Shown here: piece by piece, positions 44,945 to 54,800 of the stretch
How the letters are laid out: every line of letters starts with the position of its first letter
Numbering within the stretch: position 1 is the stretch's first letter
Assembly: GCA_030706685.1 (NCBI GenBank)
Contig: JAUZOA010000015.1
Coordinates: 1-64,000 of the forward strand
Length of the DNA: 64,000 bases
Direction: 5' to 3'
DNA from: Bacteroidota bacterium
GTDB lineage: Bacteria > Bacteroidota > Bacteroidia > Chitinophagales > Chitinophagaceae
Notes under the pieces: model-generated
What the model was told of the DNA's origin: nothing
The model's database searches: none
What the model saw: the letters and a program-made list of their open reading frames with translations, nothing else
Made by a program: the position numbers and the translations under genes

Positions 44945-47224
44945 TCAATTTTTGTATCCAAACAATTGCATGATTACAGGTATTCCTTTCTTTGCCTGTT
45001 CTTCATCAAAATTGGTTTCCGTTTTTATAACGATAGCTGTGCCGCCTGCTTTTACTTTTTCCCCAAGTTTTCTTCGTTCGGAGCCCGAAAAATTGGAAAA
45101 CGTTCTTCGTAATAAGGGTAATAATTGTGTAAATACATCTTCTCCTAATTGCTTTATCCAATTATCAATAATTGACCAAAGATCGTTATCAATCAGCAGC
45201 AATGTGCCGCTTCCTTTTAAAAAGCCTTCCAGCCATGCCGCCGCTATCGCGGGTGCTGTAGCCGCAGACATCGCGTAATAAAATGCTTTGACCAAATCCC
45301 CTCCTGCAATCAATTTGTAGTCGACCAGCAATCGTGTGGCATAGCCCGCAATGACGGGGGAACTGTTTTTGTTGCCCGCTGCAGACGACAATGTTTGCTG
45401 CCAAAGTTGCAAAATATCACTTTGTTGAAGCAGGTTCACCGCATCATTCATTTTAAAGAACAGGTTAAGTAAATGCTCCGCGGCATCCTCATCAATACCT
45501 GTGCAGGCAGCAGGAAGGCTTATACAGATGCGGGTGATCATACTGTTTACAATGCCGAGGACAAGATCGGTATCTGTTTTTCTTACATTGCCATAGCGGG
45601 TAACATTCACCAGGCCGGGAATGACTTCCATTAACTGTATGACATCACCGCTGGCTGCCGAAAGATTATTGATCTGCCTGATCAAAACATCGATAGCCGC
45701 CGGGAGTTCTGCCGGGATACAATTTTCCAGCAAAACACATACACCGGAAAGAGAACCAGGCTTATTCGCTTGTTCAGTTATATATTTTGAAGACGCTTCT
45801 TCGGTAGTATTACCATACGTTCCTTTTTCAATAATATCAATCGAAAAAGCAGGATCCCATTGGAGGCGCCATTGTTCTTTAAAGGTTCCTTTGCCCGATA
45901 CTCCTGATTTTTGCCCCCATTTAATGTCCAGTAACTGCAGGCGATGCAAAAAAATACTTCGCTCAAGGTCATTTTCTTTGCGGAGGTCGAGAATATAATC
46001 TTTCCAGTCAGCCGTTACAGGCAACCGCAATCTCTTTTGTGTCTTTTCAATATCAAGTTGTAGTGGAGGTTTGGGTGTATCTTCCGGAACTTCCCCAATT
46101 TTATCACTTACAATTAACTCATGATTGACTAATGCAAGCAGGATGTTCTCCCCATTGCACAGAACACTCAATGTCGCTTCATTCAGTTCTTCCAACCCGG
46201 CTTTATGCAGGTTGCGAAGAGACGCCAGCGACTCAGCAAGCCTTACCGCTTCTATGACATGCGCCACAGAAGTATCCATTTGTTTTTCCCGGAACAGCTT
46301 CGCCACTTTTGCCATCCACAAAGTGCCATCATCTTTAGGATTCTTCCATATATGCTCATACCATCCCGGTGAAGTTATCCCGGCTCCATAACCGCTGTAG
46401 TAACTGAGACGATTGTAGGTCCAGGGTATCCAGGTACATTCCACTTTTACTTTGGGTAAACCTTTCAGCAGATCATTATCATCTTTTTGTTTGGGCATAT
46501 GGAGAAGTGCCGGTGCATGCCAGGCCCCGCAGATCACCGCGATATGCTGAAACATTTCTTTTTCCGCCTGCCGTATCACTTTTCGCATATGTGCTTCCCG
46601 CAGCAGTTCCATCCGGTCATTTTTTTTGGGAAATGCTTCCCGCAACGCCTGCATGGTTTCATTGACAGCATCAAAAATTTCTTCATTATTATGACGGTGC
46701 TCAAACATATATTCCCACCATCTCTCTCCGTCTTCATATCCTGCTGCTTCGGCGAGGCAGGACATCGGGTCCTTTATTATTTCAATAACAGCATCTTCCT
46801 GTACTTCGTTATTACTTATGGCATAGTTGTTCATTGGCCCGGAATCGTCAACGGGATCATCTTTTAGCGAATCTTCTTTTTGCTGGTCTTTTTTTATCTC
46901 AGTTTCTACCGCAAAATGGTTCGCCATCGGCAGGTCCATAAAACGAACGTGAATATTATTTTTCCGGGCATATGAAATTGCCTGCCATTCCGGTGAAAAT
47001 TCAGCAAAGGGGTAAAACGATGATTGCTGCGGGTTGTCCGGCTGGTAACAAAGTATGGCGACAGGCGGTTTCAGCTCTTTGTGGGTAACCCATTGTAATA
47101 TATCATCCGCTTCGGGCGGGCCTTCTACTAATACAATGTCCGGCCTGATCTTTTCAAGCATATTCTTTACGTTCCTCGCTGAACCCGGTCCATGGTGCCG
47201 TATACCTAATATATGTATTGCCAT
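44945..47224 (-). CDS. DUF5682-family protein (759 aa)
   Basis: The N-terminus has GIRHHGPGSARNV, followed by IVLVEGPPEADD, and later AVICGAWHAPALLH. These conserved His/Glu/Gly-x-x-His patches recall the TraB/ChaN-like (EreA-like) fold, which may bind a metal or act as a hydrolase. The remaining 450 residues are helical with no signature. I recognise it as DUF5682, which recurs beside MoxR, VWA and SWIM genes; from memory E. coli YehM is related. AGGGGAT lies near the ATG. The function is unknown. Confidence 0.85.
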   Translation of the reverse strand: MAIHILGIRHHGPGSARNVKNMLEKIRPDIVLVEGPPEADDILQWVTHKELKPPVAILCYQPDNPQQSSFYPFAEFSPEWQAISYARKNNIHVRFMDLPMANHFAVETEIKKDQQKEDSLKDDPVDDSGPMNNYAISNNEVQEDAVIEIIKDPMSCLAEAAGYEDGERWWEYMFEHRHNNEEIFDAVNETMQALREAFPKKNDRMELLREAHMRKVIRQAEKEMFQHIAVICGAWHAPALLHMPKQKDDNDLLKGLPKVKVECTWIPWTYNRLSYYSGYGAGITSPGWYEHIWKNPKDDGTLWMAKVAKLFREKQMDTSVAHVIEAVRLAESLASLRNLHKAGLEELNEATLSVLCNGENILLALVNHELIVSDKIGEVPEDTPKPPLQLDIEKTQKRLRLPVTADWKDYILDLRKENDLERSIFLHRLQLLDIKWGQKSGVSGKGTFKEQWRLQWDPAFSIDIIEKGTYGNTTEEASSKYITEQANKPGSLSGVCVLLENCIPAELPAAIDVLIRQINNLSAASGDVIQLMEVIPGLVNVTRYGNVRKTDTDLVLGIVNSMITRICISLPAACTGIDEDAAEHLLNLFFKMNDAVNLLQQSDILQLWQQTLSSAAGNKNSSPVIAGYATRLLVDYKLIAGGDLVKAFYYAMSAATAPAIAAAWLEGFLKGSGTLLLIDNDLWSIIDNWIKQLGEDVFTQLLPLLRRTFSNFSGSERRKLGEKVKAGGTAIVIKTETNFDEEQAKKGIPVIMQLFGYKN

Positions 47225-47252
47225 TATTGTTATCCCCTTAGCCTTTTATCGT

Positions 47253-47465
47253 TTAATTCGAAGGCATTCTTAAACCCATCTGTTTCATAGCCAACAATGC
47301 TTCCGCATTCCCTTTAGCGTCGTTGACAGGATGATGATCATGTGTTGTTTTCCCGTAAAATGTTTTTGAAAGGGAAGGCTCAACCACTGCCGCACCAAAA
47401 CAAACCATCGGATACTTATTGAGTATCGGGCCGCCGGGTTCAACATCTGCTGCTATATAACTCAT
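47253..47465 (-). pseudogene. Internally deleted DnaQ-type 3'-5' exonuclease gene (70 codons)
   Basis: The frame is intact (ATG to stop) but encodes only the two ends of an exonuclease of about 180 residues. The first part is MSYIAADVEPGGPILNKYP with the Exo I Asp-x-Glu, then CFGAAVVEPSLSKTFYGKT. It runs directly into HDHHPVNDAKGNAEALLAMK, which is the Exo III motif with His and Asp. The middle, including Exo II, is gone without a frameshift. A deletion between two short repeats encoding Lys-Thr would explain the joint. It is probably inactive. It lies 21 bp after the MoxR gene and 28 bp before the DUF5682 gene, fully inside the operon. Confidence 0.7.
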
Positions 47466-47486
47466 TTGTCTTTTTTAATATAAAAA

Positions 47487-48569
47487 TCAAAAACCAAGAT
47501 CACGGCAGGCGCGGTACACATCTTTCCACTCATCTCTTGGCTTTACTACTGTTTCAAGATATTCCTGCCACACAATTTTATCCTGTACAGGATCTTTCAC
47601 TACTGCGCCAATGATACCCGCTGCCAGGTCATTTGCCTTAAGTTGTCCATCTCCAAAATAAGCGGCCATGGCCAGCCCGCTATTGACAACCGAGATAGCT
47701 TCAGCCGTACTTAATGTTCCGCTCGGCATTTTAATCTTAGTCTTACCATCAGCAGTTACTCCATTGCGTAGCTCCCTGAAAATGGTGACAATCCTTCGTA
47801 TTTCCTGCAAGGCTGGCTTTTCTGCAGGCAGCTCCATTATTTTTTCAAAGCTCTCGACCCTTCTTCTTACAATATCAATTTCTTCATCCATAGATTCGGG
47901 AACAGGCAGTATCACTGTATTAAAGCGACGCTTTAACGCACTTGATAATTCATTTACACCCTTGTCCCTGTTATTGGCTGTAGCAATAATATTAAATCCC
48001 CTGATAGCCTGCACTTCCCTATTCAATTCAGGAACCGGCAATGCCTTTTCTGAAAGAATCGTGATAAGTGCATCCTGTACATCGGCGCCAATCCGTGTAA
48101 GCTCTTCTATCCTGGCGATCTTACCATCTTTCATGGCCCGCATAACGGGTGTTTCTACCAATGCTTTTTCTGAAGGCCCCTCAGCCAACAACCTCGCATA
48201 GTTCCATCCATACCGGATAGATTCTTCTCCCGCCCCGGCGGTTCCCTGTACGATCAAAGTAGAATCGCCACTGATAGCTGCTGCCAGATGTTCGCTCACC
48301 CAGCTTTTAGCTGTACCCGGCAGGCCATACAATAACAAAGCCCTGTCGGTTGTCAATGTAGCCACAGCAATTTCCATCAATCGCTTGTTGCCGATATACT
48401 TGGGTGAAACTTCAAAACCATTTTTCAATTTGCCTCCCATCAAATAAAGGACGACCGCCTGGGGTGATAATTTCCAATTAACCGGACGCTTATCTCCGTC
48501 TTGTTTCTGCAATTCATCCAGTTCCTGGGCGAATAATTGTTCGGCATGCTGGCGTAAAATAGTGGACAT
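47487..48569 (-). CDS. MoxR-type AAA+ ATPase (360 aa)
   Basis: Walker A is GLPGTAKSW (residues 82-90). A Walker B-like region is ARIEELTRIGADVQDALITI, sensor 1 is IIATANNRDKGVNE, and the arginine finger follows in LSSALKRRFN. The product is a cytoplasmic ring ATPase that remodels protein complexes, usually with a VWA partner, here the gene at 43801-44940. It is the third gene of the operon, 10 bp after DUF5691. E. coli YehL is a comparable MoxR member from memory. Confidence 0.92.
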   Translation of the reverse strand: MSTILRQHAEQLFAQELDELQKQDGDKRPVNWKLSPQAVVLYLMGGKLKNGFEVSPKYIGNKRLMEIAVATLTTDRALLLYGLPGTAKSWVSEHLAAAISGDSTLIVQGTAGAGEESIRYGWNYARLLAEGPSEKALVETPVMRAMKDGKIARIEELTRIGADVQDALITILSEKALPVPELNREVQAIRGFNIIATANNRDKGVNELSSALKRRFNTVILPVPESMDEEIDIVRRRVESFEKIMELPAEKPALQEIRRIVTIFRELRNGVTADGKTKIKMPSGTLSTAEAISVVNSGLAMAAYFGDGQLKANDLAAGIIGAVVKDPVQDKIVWQEYLETVVKPRDEWKDVYRACRDLGF

Positions 48570-48579
48570 GGTAAATAGT

Positions 48580-50067
48580 TTATGCGTTAAAAGCTTTTAT
48601 TGTCTGAATTTTAAGTGCTACAAGTTTGCTGATGTACTGACTGGTATTCATCCACATTGTCCTCAAATTTTCTTCAGCGGGCGTGCATTTTTCCAGTTCT
48701 GTTACGACCAATACAGGAATAAGGTGAATATGCTGGTTGAAAAATGAGCGATTGTATTGATAAGGGTTTTTAGCAATATACCTAAACAGGGTTTTTGCAA
48801 GTTCAATTCCCCATTCCTCCTTTTCCTGTACAATAAGCTGGATCACTGTCGCGGCGGTACTGTCAATACCGAGGAATTTCAACAGGTATCGTTCTCTTTC
48901 TTTTTTAGGAAGCAGGAATACAAGATCTCCGTAAAATGAGTTTTCATCGATAAAATAGGTGGCCCACTCTGTTATTTTAAATCTCCCGGCAGCCAGGCCT
49001 ATCGCCGGCAATAATTGCCTGCCGTCTTCAGATTTCTTAAATAACATGACCACTTCGGAAGCGGAACAATCCAGGTGTTCTTCCCAGAATGGCGGGGGTG
49101 TATATCCTATAAGTTGGTAAAGAATAAATGTCTCGTCGGAAATATTTTTCTGTCCGCTAAGTTTCTCTATACCCGATTTGAAAATAGTTTCCGGTATGTC
49201 AGCGGGCAAGTGAAACTGGAGAACAGTTTTACTGGTCATACCGAGCAACGCTTTTTCTTTTTTTACATTTACCGCCTGTCGCAATATTTCCTGGTATTGC
49301 CGGATGATCGCAGAACCGGGAATTTGTTTCAATAGTTTTACTGCCTCCTCTTTTACTTTCTTGCTCTTATCAGCAGACAATGATTCAAGAAACGGTATAT
49401 CGTCATTATTGGCATTTTCAGCCAGTAATTCAAGCAAACCGGTTTTAGTATTGGCATCTTCCTGCGCCCAGGTCTGTTGAACCCAAATTCTTGCTTTGGA
49501 TGGATCAGTTTTTCTTAATTGTCTCAATATCTCTTTGCGCTGATCAAATGTCCCTGTTTGCCAAAGTTCTTCAGCCGGTTGGGTTGTAGAGAAATTCCAG
49601 GCGGGGTTAAAACTTCCGAGCCATTCTCCCCGTTTGCCGCAACAAGCTGCGATCAATAATTGGAGCTGTTTATGCTGGGCGCCAAGGGCCAAAAGTACTG
49701 GCACAGTTTCGGGCTGAATGATTTGTTGCTTTTCATAACAATGCCGGAGCCAGAAGTTTAGCAATGGAACGCTCGCTTCGCTGATAATATCGTTTAAAGC
49801 CCGGGTTGCTGTCGCATTGCAATATTCTTTTTCTTCGGGGGGCGCAACGGGCAATATGACTTCTTTTTGAACAGGTAATTCACCGCATTGGCGGTAATTG
49901 AATGCCAGGGAGGCCAACTGCAAAAATTTCTCTTCCTTTCCCTTTTCAATATTTTCATTAACCAGTGCGGCAGCACCAGCCAATCCCCCTGGCAATTCAG
50001 CAACACCTATTTGCTTTTTATCGGTGCCCATCATGGCTGTATTAATGATAGTATCCCAGAAATGCAT
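48580..50067 (-). CDS. DUF5691-family helical repeat protein (495 aa)
   Basis: I start at the ATG at 50067 (MHFWDTIINTAMMGTDKKQ), because that wording is the usual DUF5691 N-terminus. The longer frame would overlap the SWIM gene. The sequence is almost entirely helical with HEAT-like phrases (ENANNDDIPFLESLSADKSK, VKEEAVKLLKQIPG), so a scaffold role is likely. It sits between the SWIM gene (13-bp gap) and the MoxR gene (10-bp gap). The family is uncharacterised and known to me mainly from this gene neighbourhood. Confidence 0.85.
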   Translation of the reverse strand: MHFWDTIINTAMMGTDKKQIGVAELPGGLAGAAALVNENIEKGKEEKFLQLASLAFNYRQCGELPVQKEVILPVAPPEEKEYCNATATRALNDIISEASVPLLNFWLRHCYEKQQIIQPETVPVLLALGAQHKQLQLLIAACCGKRGEWLGSFNPAWNFSTTQPAEELWQTGTFDQRKEILRQLRKTDPSKARIWVQQTWAQEDANTKTGLLELLAENANNDDIPFLESLSADKSKKVKEEAVKLLKQIPGSAIIRQYQEILRQAVNVKKEKALLGMTSKTVLQFHLPADIPETIFKSGIEKLSGQKNISDETFILYQLIGYTPPPFWEEHLDCSASEVVMLFKKSEDGRQLLPAIGLAAGRFKITEWATYFIDENSFYGDLVFLLPKKERERYLLKFLGIDSTAATVIQLIVQEKEEWGIELAKTLFRYIAKNPYQYNRSFFNQHIHLIPVLVVTELEKCTPAEENLRTMWMNTSQYISKLVALKIQTIKAFNA

Positions 50068-50080
50068 ACAGTTCAAAAAA

Positions 50081-51484
50081 TTATATAATCTTATATTCAT
50101 CCCCCTGCCAAACCCCAATAGGCTCATACCTGTTCTCTTTAGCGATCACTGCCATGTCCATCGCCTGGCCACCGCTCAGTGATAATAACTTCCAGATATT
50201 CTTAAATTCATTGTCCACCTGCATAATCCTGTTATCCACATCAATCAGCCACCATTCCTTATTGTATGGTACTGGTTTTAGTTGGTGAACAATATATGGT
50301 CTTTCATTTCTGAATGGCAGGCGGCTATTCAGTTCCGTTTCTGTTTCGATCACTTTTTGCCAGTTATCAAACTTATTGACCCGGCTGACTGGTTCAACAG
50401 CTATTTGTTGTTTGATCAACGCCCTTAGCGGCAGTGCAGAAGAAAAGAAAACCAGTTCAGCCCTGACAAACATGCCGGGGGTGAGATTGAACTGAACTCC
50501 CTGCCCCCGAACAATAAACTGTAACAATAACGCATAGCTATCACTTTGCGTTCCATATAGCCAATAGCGTTCGGTAGTAATGGAATCAACTTCCGAACTT
50601 TGTTTACCAAGTACCAGCCATGTGTCCGTGATTCCCGTTTGCTTTTTTAATTCATCCTGGTTTTGTGCAAAGCCGATCGATGTTCGGATATCCTGTTTTA
50701 GCGATTCATCCAATGATTCACTGTTTTTAAATCCTTCTGTTACCAGGTAGATACGCATCAACTGGTCCATAAAACGTGTAGGCCATCCTTCCGTATAGAA
50801 ATTAGTTTCGCCAAGTATGCGGACCATGCCGGCTAGTCCCGGCGCCTGTGCATCTACTAATCTCCGTACCATATTTGCGAAAAAAGCCGGGCCTTTTTCA
50901 GGAATAGAAATAATTCCATTGCGGACAATATCTTTCAACCAGGTGTTTAGCTCTTCAATACCATCGTTGACCTTCGATTGCCTGGCCTGTTGTCTTTTTG
51001 CCTGGGCGGCCTCATCAGCCGGTTTGTCGTTCTTCTCTGCTTGTTTTTCCTGACGTTCTGATCTTTTGTTCAGCCATTCTGTTACCCAGGCCGGAGCGGT
51101 GCTGACAGTAAAACTATTTTTCTCTCTTGCAAATAATAATAAAAGGCCCAGTCCATGCTTGCAGGGAAATTTGCGGCTTGGGCAAGAGCATTTGAAAGCC
51201 ATATTGGCGATATCAACCTGGGTTTGGTAGGGCTTACTACCACTTCCCTGGCATTCTCCCCACAATGACTGTTCATTGGCCCCTTTGCTTACCCATTTTG
51301 CCGAATTAGCAAGATCCTTCCCTGACTTTTTAGAAGATTCATCAGGCGCAAGGGTGAGTATTTGTTCCTCGGACAGGTTCAACAGTAAAGATTTACCATG
51401 AAGATAAAGGGAAAATGTATCTCTTTTTTTCACCGCCTCATTCAGGCTGGAAATTTCACATTGGAGCCATTTGAACCCGATCAA
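50081..51484 (-). CDS. SWIM zinc-finger protein (467 aa), first gene of the cluster
   Basis: The SWIM motif CSCPSRKFPCKHG (C-x-C...C-x-H) is intact near residue 100, after the family phrase WGECQGSGSKPYQTQVD. The remainder is helical with no second domain recognised. No ATG is available near the expected start; the frame begins with TTG at 51484, or with a TTG closer to the phrase NLSEEQILTLAPDESS, where related proteins begin. SWIM domains bind nucleic acids or proteins. It is the promoter-proximal gene of the SWIM-DUF5691-MoxR-exonuclease-DUF5682-VWA operon. E. coli YehQ is a possible counterpart from memory. Confidence 0.85.
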   Translation of the reverse strand: MIGFKWLQCEISSLNEAVKKRDTFSLYLHGKSLLLNLSEEQILTLAPDESSKKSGKDLANSAKWVSKGANEQSLWGECQGSGSKPYQTQVDIANMAFKCSCPSRKFPCKHGLGLLLLFAREKNSFTVSTAPAWVTEWLNKRSERQEKQAEKNDKPADEAAQAKRQQARQSKVNDGIEELNTWLKDIVRNGIISIPEKGPAFFANMVRRLVDAQAPGLAGMVRILGETNFYTEGWPTRFMDQLMRIYLVTEGFKNSESLDESLKQDIRTSIGFAQNQDELKKQTGITDTWLVLGKQSSEVDSITTERYWLYGTQSDSYALLLQFIVRGQGVQFNLTPGMFVRAELVFFSSALPLRALIKQQIAVEPVSRVNKFDNWQKVIETETELNSRLPFRNERPYIVHQLKPVPYNKEWWLIDVDNRIMQVDNEFKNIWKLLSLSGGQAMDMAVIAKENRYEPIGVWQGDEYKII

Positions 51485-51501
51485 TTGTTATTACCAATTG
51501 A
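51481..51501. promoter_or_regulatory. Inverted repeat TCAATTG-N7-CAATTGA at the SWIM gene start
   Basis: The 7-bp arms at 51481-51487 and 51495-51501 are perfect and flank a 7-bp spacer. The TTG start candidate (51482-51484) lies inside the left arm. It could be an operator or a leader hairpin limiting translation; no partner regulator is evident. Confidence 0.35.
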
Positions 51502-51875
51502 TTGAAACCAGGACCGTAATTCCCGGTTAAAATTTAAAGATTTACCTGGTCCCTGCAATTACATTGAGTTCAATCGCACTGCCAATATACTAATCGTTGT
51601 GCCTGATACTATTCGCTTCTTCACTAATTTGTTTGAAAAAAACGAAATCAATTGATTCCTAAGCAGTGAAAAGGAATCGTAAGAATCCCGTATGGGTTTT
51701 CCAGGAAAGTTCTTAACTGCACGACACTTGAACCCTCGCTCCAAAATCCGTATCTGTGGATTAAAAAAGACTCATTTGAAACTCATTGATCTAATACACT
51801 ATAAAATATGCTGTCTGAGAAGTATCTGGAATTACAAATAGGAAAGTATGCCCTTAATTGGATTAGTATTAGTGT
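51502..51875. other. Intergenic region between the MoxR cluster and the second RHS locus
   Basis: About 370 bp, AT-rich, with no convincing frame on either strand. The promoter of the SWIM operon must lie here, but I could not point to a clear -33/-7 pair. No strong terminator was found for the leftward adhesin gene that ends at 51876. Confidence 0.4.
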
Positions 51876-54800
51876 TTATCGCACAAGAAAAACTATTCCC
51901 TTTTTATTGATTGACCCGCATTCTCCGGTTGCTTTTATAACATAAATATACGCTCCTGCATCTTGTTCATGTCCGCCATATCTTCCATCCCAGCATTGAT
52001 CAGGGTTTTTTGTATAAAAAATCCTTTGGCCCCACCGGTTATAAATACTAAAGTCAAGGTTTGAGATATTGAGCAAAAAGCCAACACCGAAACAATCATT
52101 TTTTCCGTCATTATTAGGCGTAAAGCTGTTAGGTATTCCATATGCCCCTTGCGAAGAAACGTTGACAACAATAGTTTTTGTAGCGCTGCAATTTCTATCA
52201 GTTGTCACCCTAACAGTATAAGCAGTAGTCTGCAATGGATGAACTAACGGATTATATACTGAAAGATTCTCGATTCCTTCAGCCTCCTGCCATTGATATT
52301 TTACTCCTCCCTTTGCCATAAGTCTTGCCTCGGCATCGGTACAATTTATATCATTCGATTTAGTTAATAGGATTTCCGGTAGCGGATTTATTATTACCGA
52401 CAATTCATTACTCTCAACAGTTGGTTGTGAAACGCATCCATAACTGCTGGTAAGGCTGCAGGAAACGACATCCGTGCTAACCAGCGTTACTCCTGGCAAG
52501 GAAGGAGAATTTGTGCCGACGTTAATACCATTCTTCCGCCATTGATAAAGAGGGAAATTACCGCCGCCGCTTATTACGGCGTTAAAATTTGCAGTTTCTC
52601 CGCTACAAATTTCATCTTTGTCCGCATGAATAGTAATGATGGGCGTTATTACATTTACAGCAATTATCAGTTCATTACTTGTTGCTGTTTGTGGCGAGGC
52701 GCATCCGGCGCTACTTTGCAGCTCACAGGTAATAATATCAGTACTTATCAGCGTTGCGTCACTATATGAGTTATTATTTGCTCCCACGTTGATACCATTC
52801 TTTTTCCATAGATATACAGGATTCGCACCTCCATTAGCAATAGTTGACGAAAAGGTCACTGATTCACCTGGACATATTTCACTTTTGTCTGCTGTTATTA
52901 TTATAGCAGGAACTACAACCGGGATGACATTAACTTGCAGCGCATTGCTTAACACATTGGGAAGATTGGCACAGGCGGCATCACTGGTCAGTTCGCAGGT
53001 GATGATATCTGACGAACTAAGGCCCGAAAAAGAACAGGCGGGAGCATTTGTTCCGGCATTGATTCCATTTTTTTTCCATTGATAAACAGGGCTATTACCG
53101 CCGCCTGAGATCAGAGCCGAAAAATTTGCTGTCTGATTGGAACAGATATTCGAATTATCTGCAGTTATTGATATAGAGGGTATGACCGTATTGACTACAA
53201 CGCCTATTTGATTACTTAATGCCATGGAAGGTGACGCACATCCTTCCGTATTCGTCAGTTCACAACTAACCAGGTCGGTGTTGGCCAGAGTATTATCTGA
53301 ATAAGAGCTGCTGTTGGCACCTACATTGTTCCCGTTTTTTTTCCATTGATAAATAGGGTTCGCCCCTTCGTTGACACCGACGGCAGTAAATACAACGTTA
53401 TCCCCCGCACAAATTTGCGCGGCACTCGCACTTATCGTAACAGCCGGCGTTTGACTTGACAGAATTGTAATAGCTATATTAAAAGGTTCTGAAGTAAATA
53501 GTTGATTGGACGAAACTATCCTGATCCGGTAACCATTTCCCGGGGGCGTATTGACAGGAATTGCAGCATTGATCATTCCCGGGGATGCAGAAGCTAAAGT
53601 GCCTATTGAGACCGGGGAAGAAAAGTTACCATTTGCATCACTCAACTGCAAAGTGAAAACGTTACCAGCAGCAAAATTACCCGGACAGTTATTGATAGTA
53701 AAGTCAGCGGCTATTAAATTTCCAGGGCAATATCGGAAAGGGGCCCCGGGAGTAATGGATTGAATAACGATATTCTGTGATGGTGCAGTTTGGTATTCAT
53801 ACGCACCCATATCTATGACAGCTCCTATTATACGGGGATTGCCATCAAGGTCGAAAGGTGGTCCAGATGTATAATTTCCGTTGTTGGCGGAATTGATAGC
53901 AGGACTGTTGCAGGCTATGTGATAATCACCCGAAGCGGTAGGAGCATTAATTGCTGCTACCGGGTTTATAAAGATGGGGTCAACATCCAGGTTACCTGCT
54001 CCTCCCGCAAAACCGCCTTCAATAATTGAATTTAGAACATAGAAAGTACTTGTACCGTCGTAATTAGATAAATTATTATCAGTAAACGCTGTATTGCCCC
54101 AGACAATCGAATTATATATCCTGGTTGTGCTGTAATTAAGATTTGCTACTCCTCCACCAAAAGCATTATCATTATTTTCGCCATTGGAACCCAATGCTGT
54201 ATTCCCTGCAATCGTGCAATTAATATAAGTAGCGCTGCACAAGGTGGCATTTCCAACACCACCTCCGTCGTCGCCTTTATTACCTGTGATCAGGCAATTA
54301 ACTACGGTTGGACTAGAATTTTTGTTTGCCAACCCGCCTGTACCGCCTGTATTGTTACCACGGCCAGTGGCAATATTATTGCAGATAATGCAACTAATTA
54401 TCAACGGATCGGAAGAAAAATTATATATACCCCCATGGTTAATTCCGGTGTTTCCCTTAACGGTGCAGTTGGCAATGATGAATGTGCCAGCGTTTTGACG
54501 GTTATAAATTCCTCCACAATAAGACCGTTCAAAATTCTCTCCCTGGAATGTGATTGACCCTGTAGTTCCGTTCGCATTTCCTCCCGTTATGGTAAAACCA
54601 TCCAACCTTGCACCACCTGCCAGAGTAGCACTGACTATGACATGATAACTATTATCAGTATTGTCACCTATTACGCCGATATCGCCACTGAGGATAGTCT
54701 CGTTAGCCCGCACATTTCTTAAGGCCAGGTCATAATTGGCGGGCTCCATACCGCTTAGCCCTCCGTATAGTGCTATATTAGATAATACTGTAAATGATTT

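Noticed and set aside
51808-51945. Short rightward frame starting MLSEKYLELQIGKY
   Set aside because: It overlaps the 3' end of the adhesin gene antisense, with no family resemblance.
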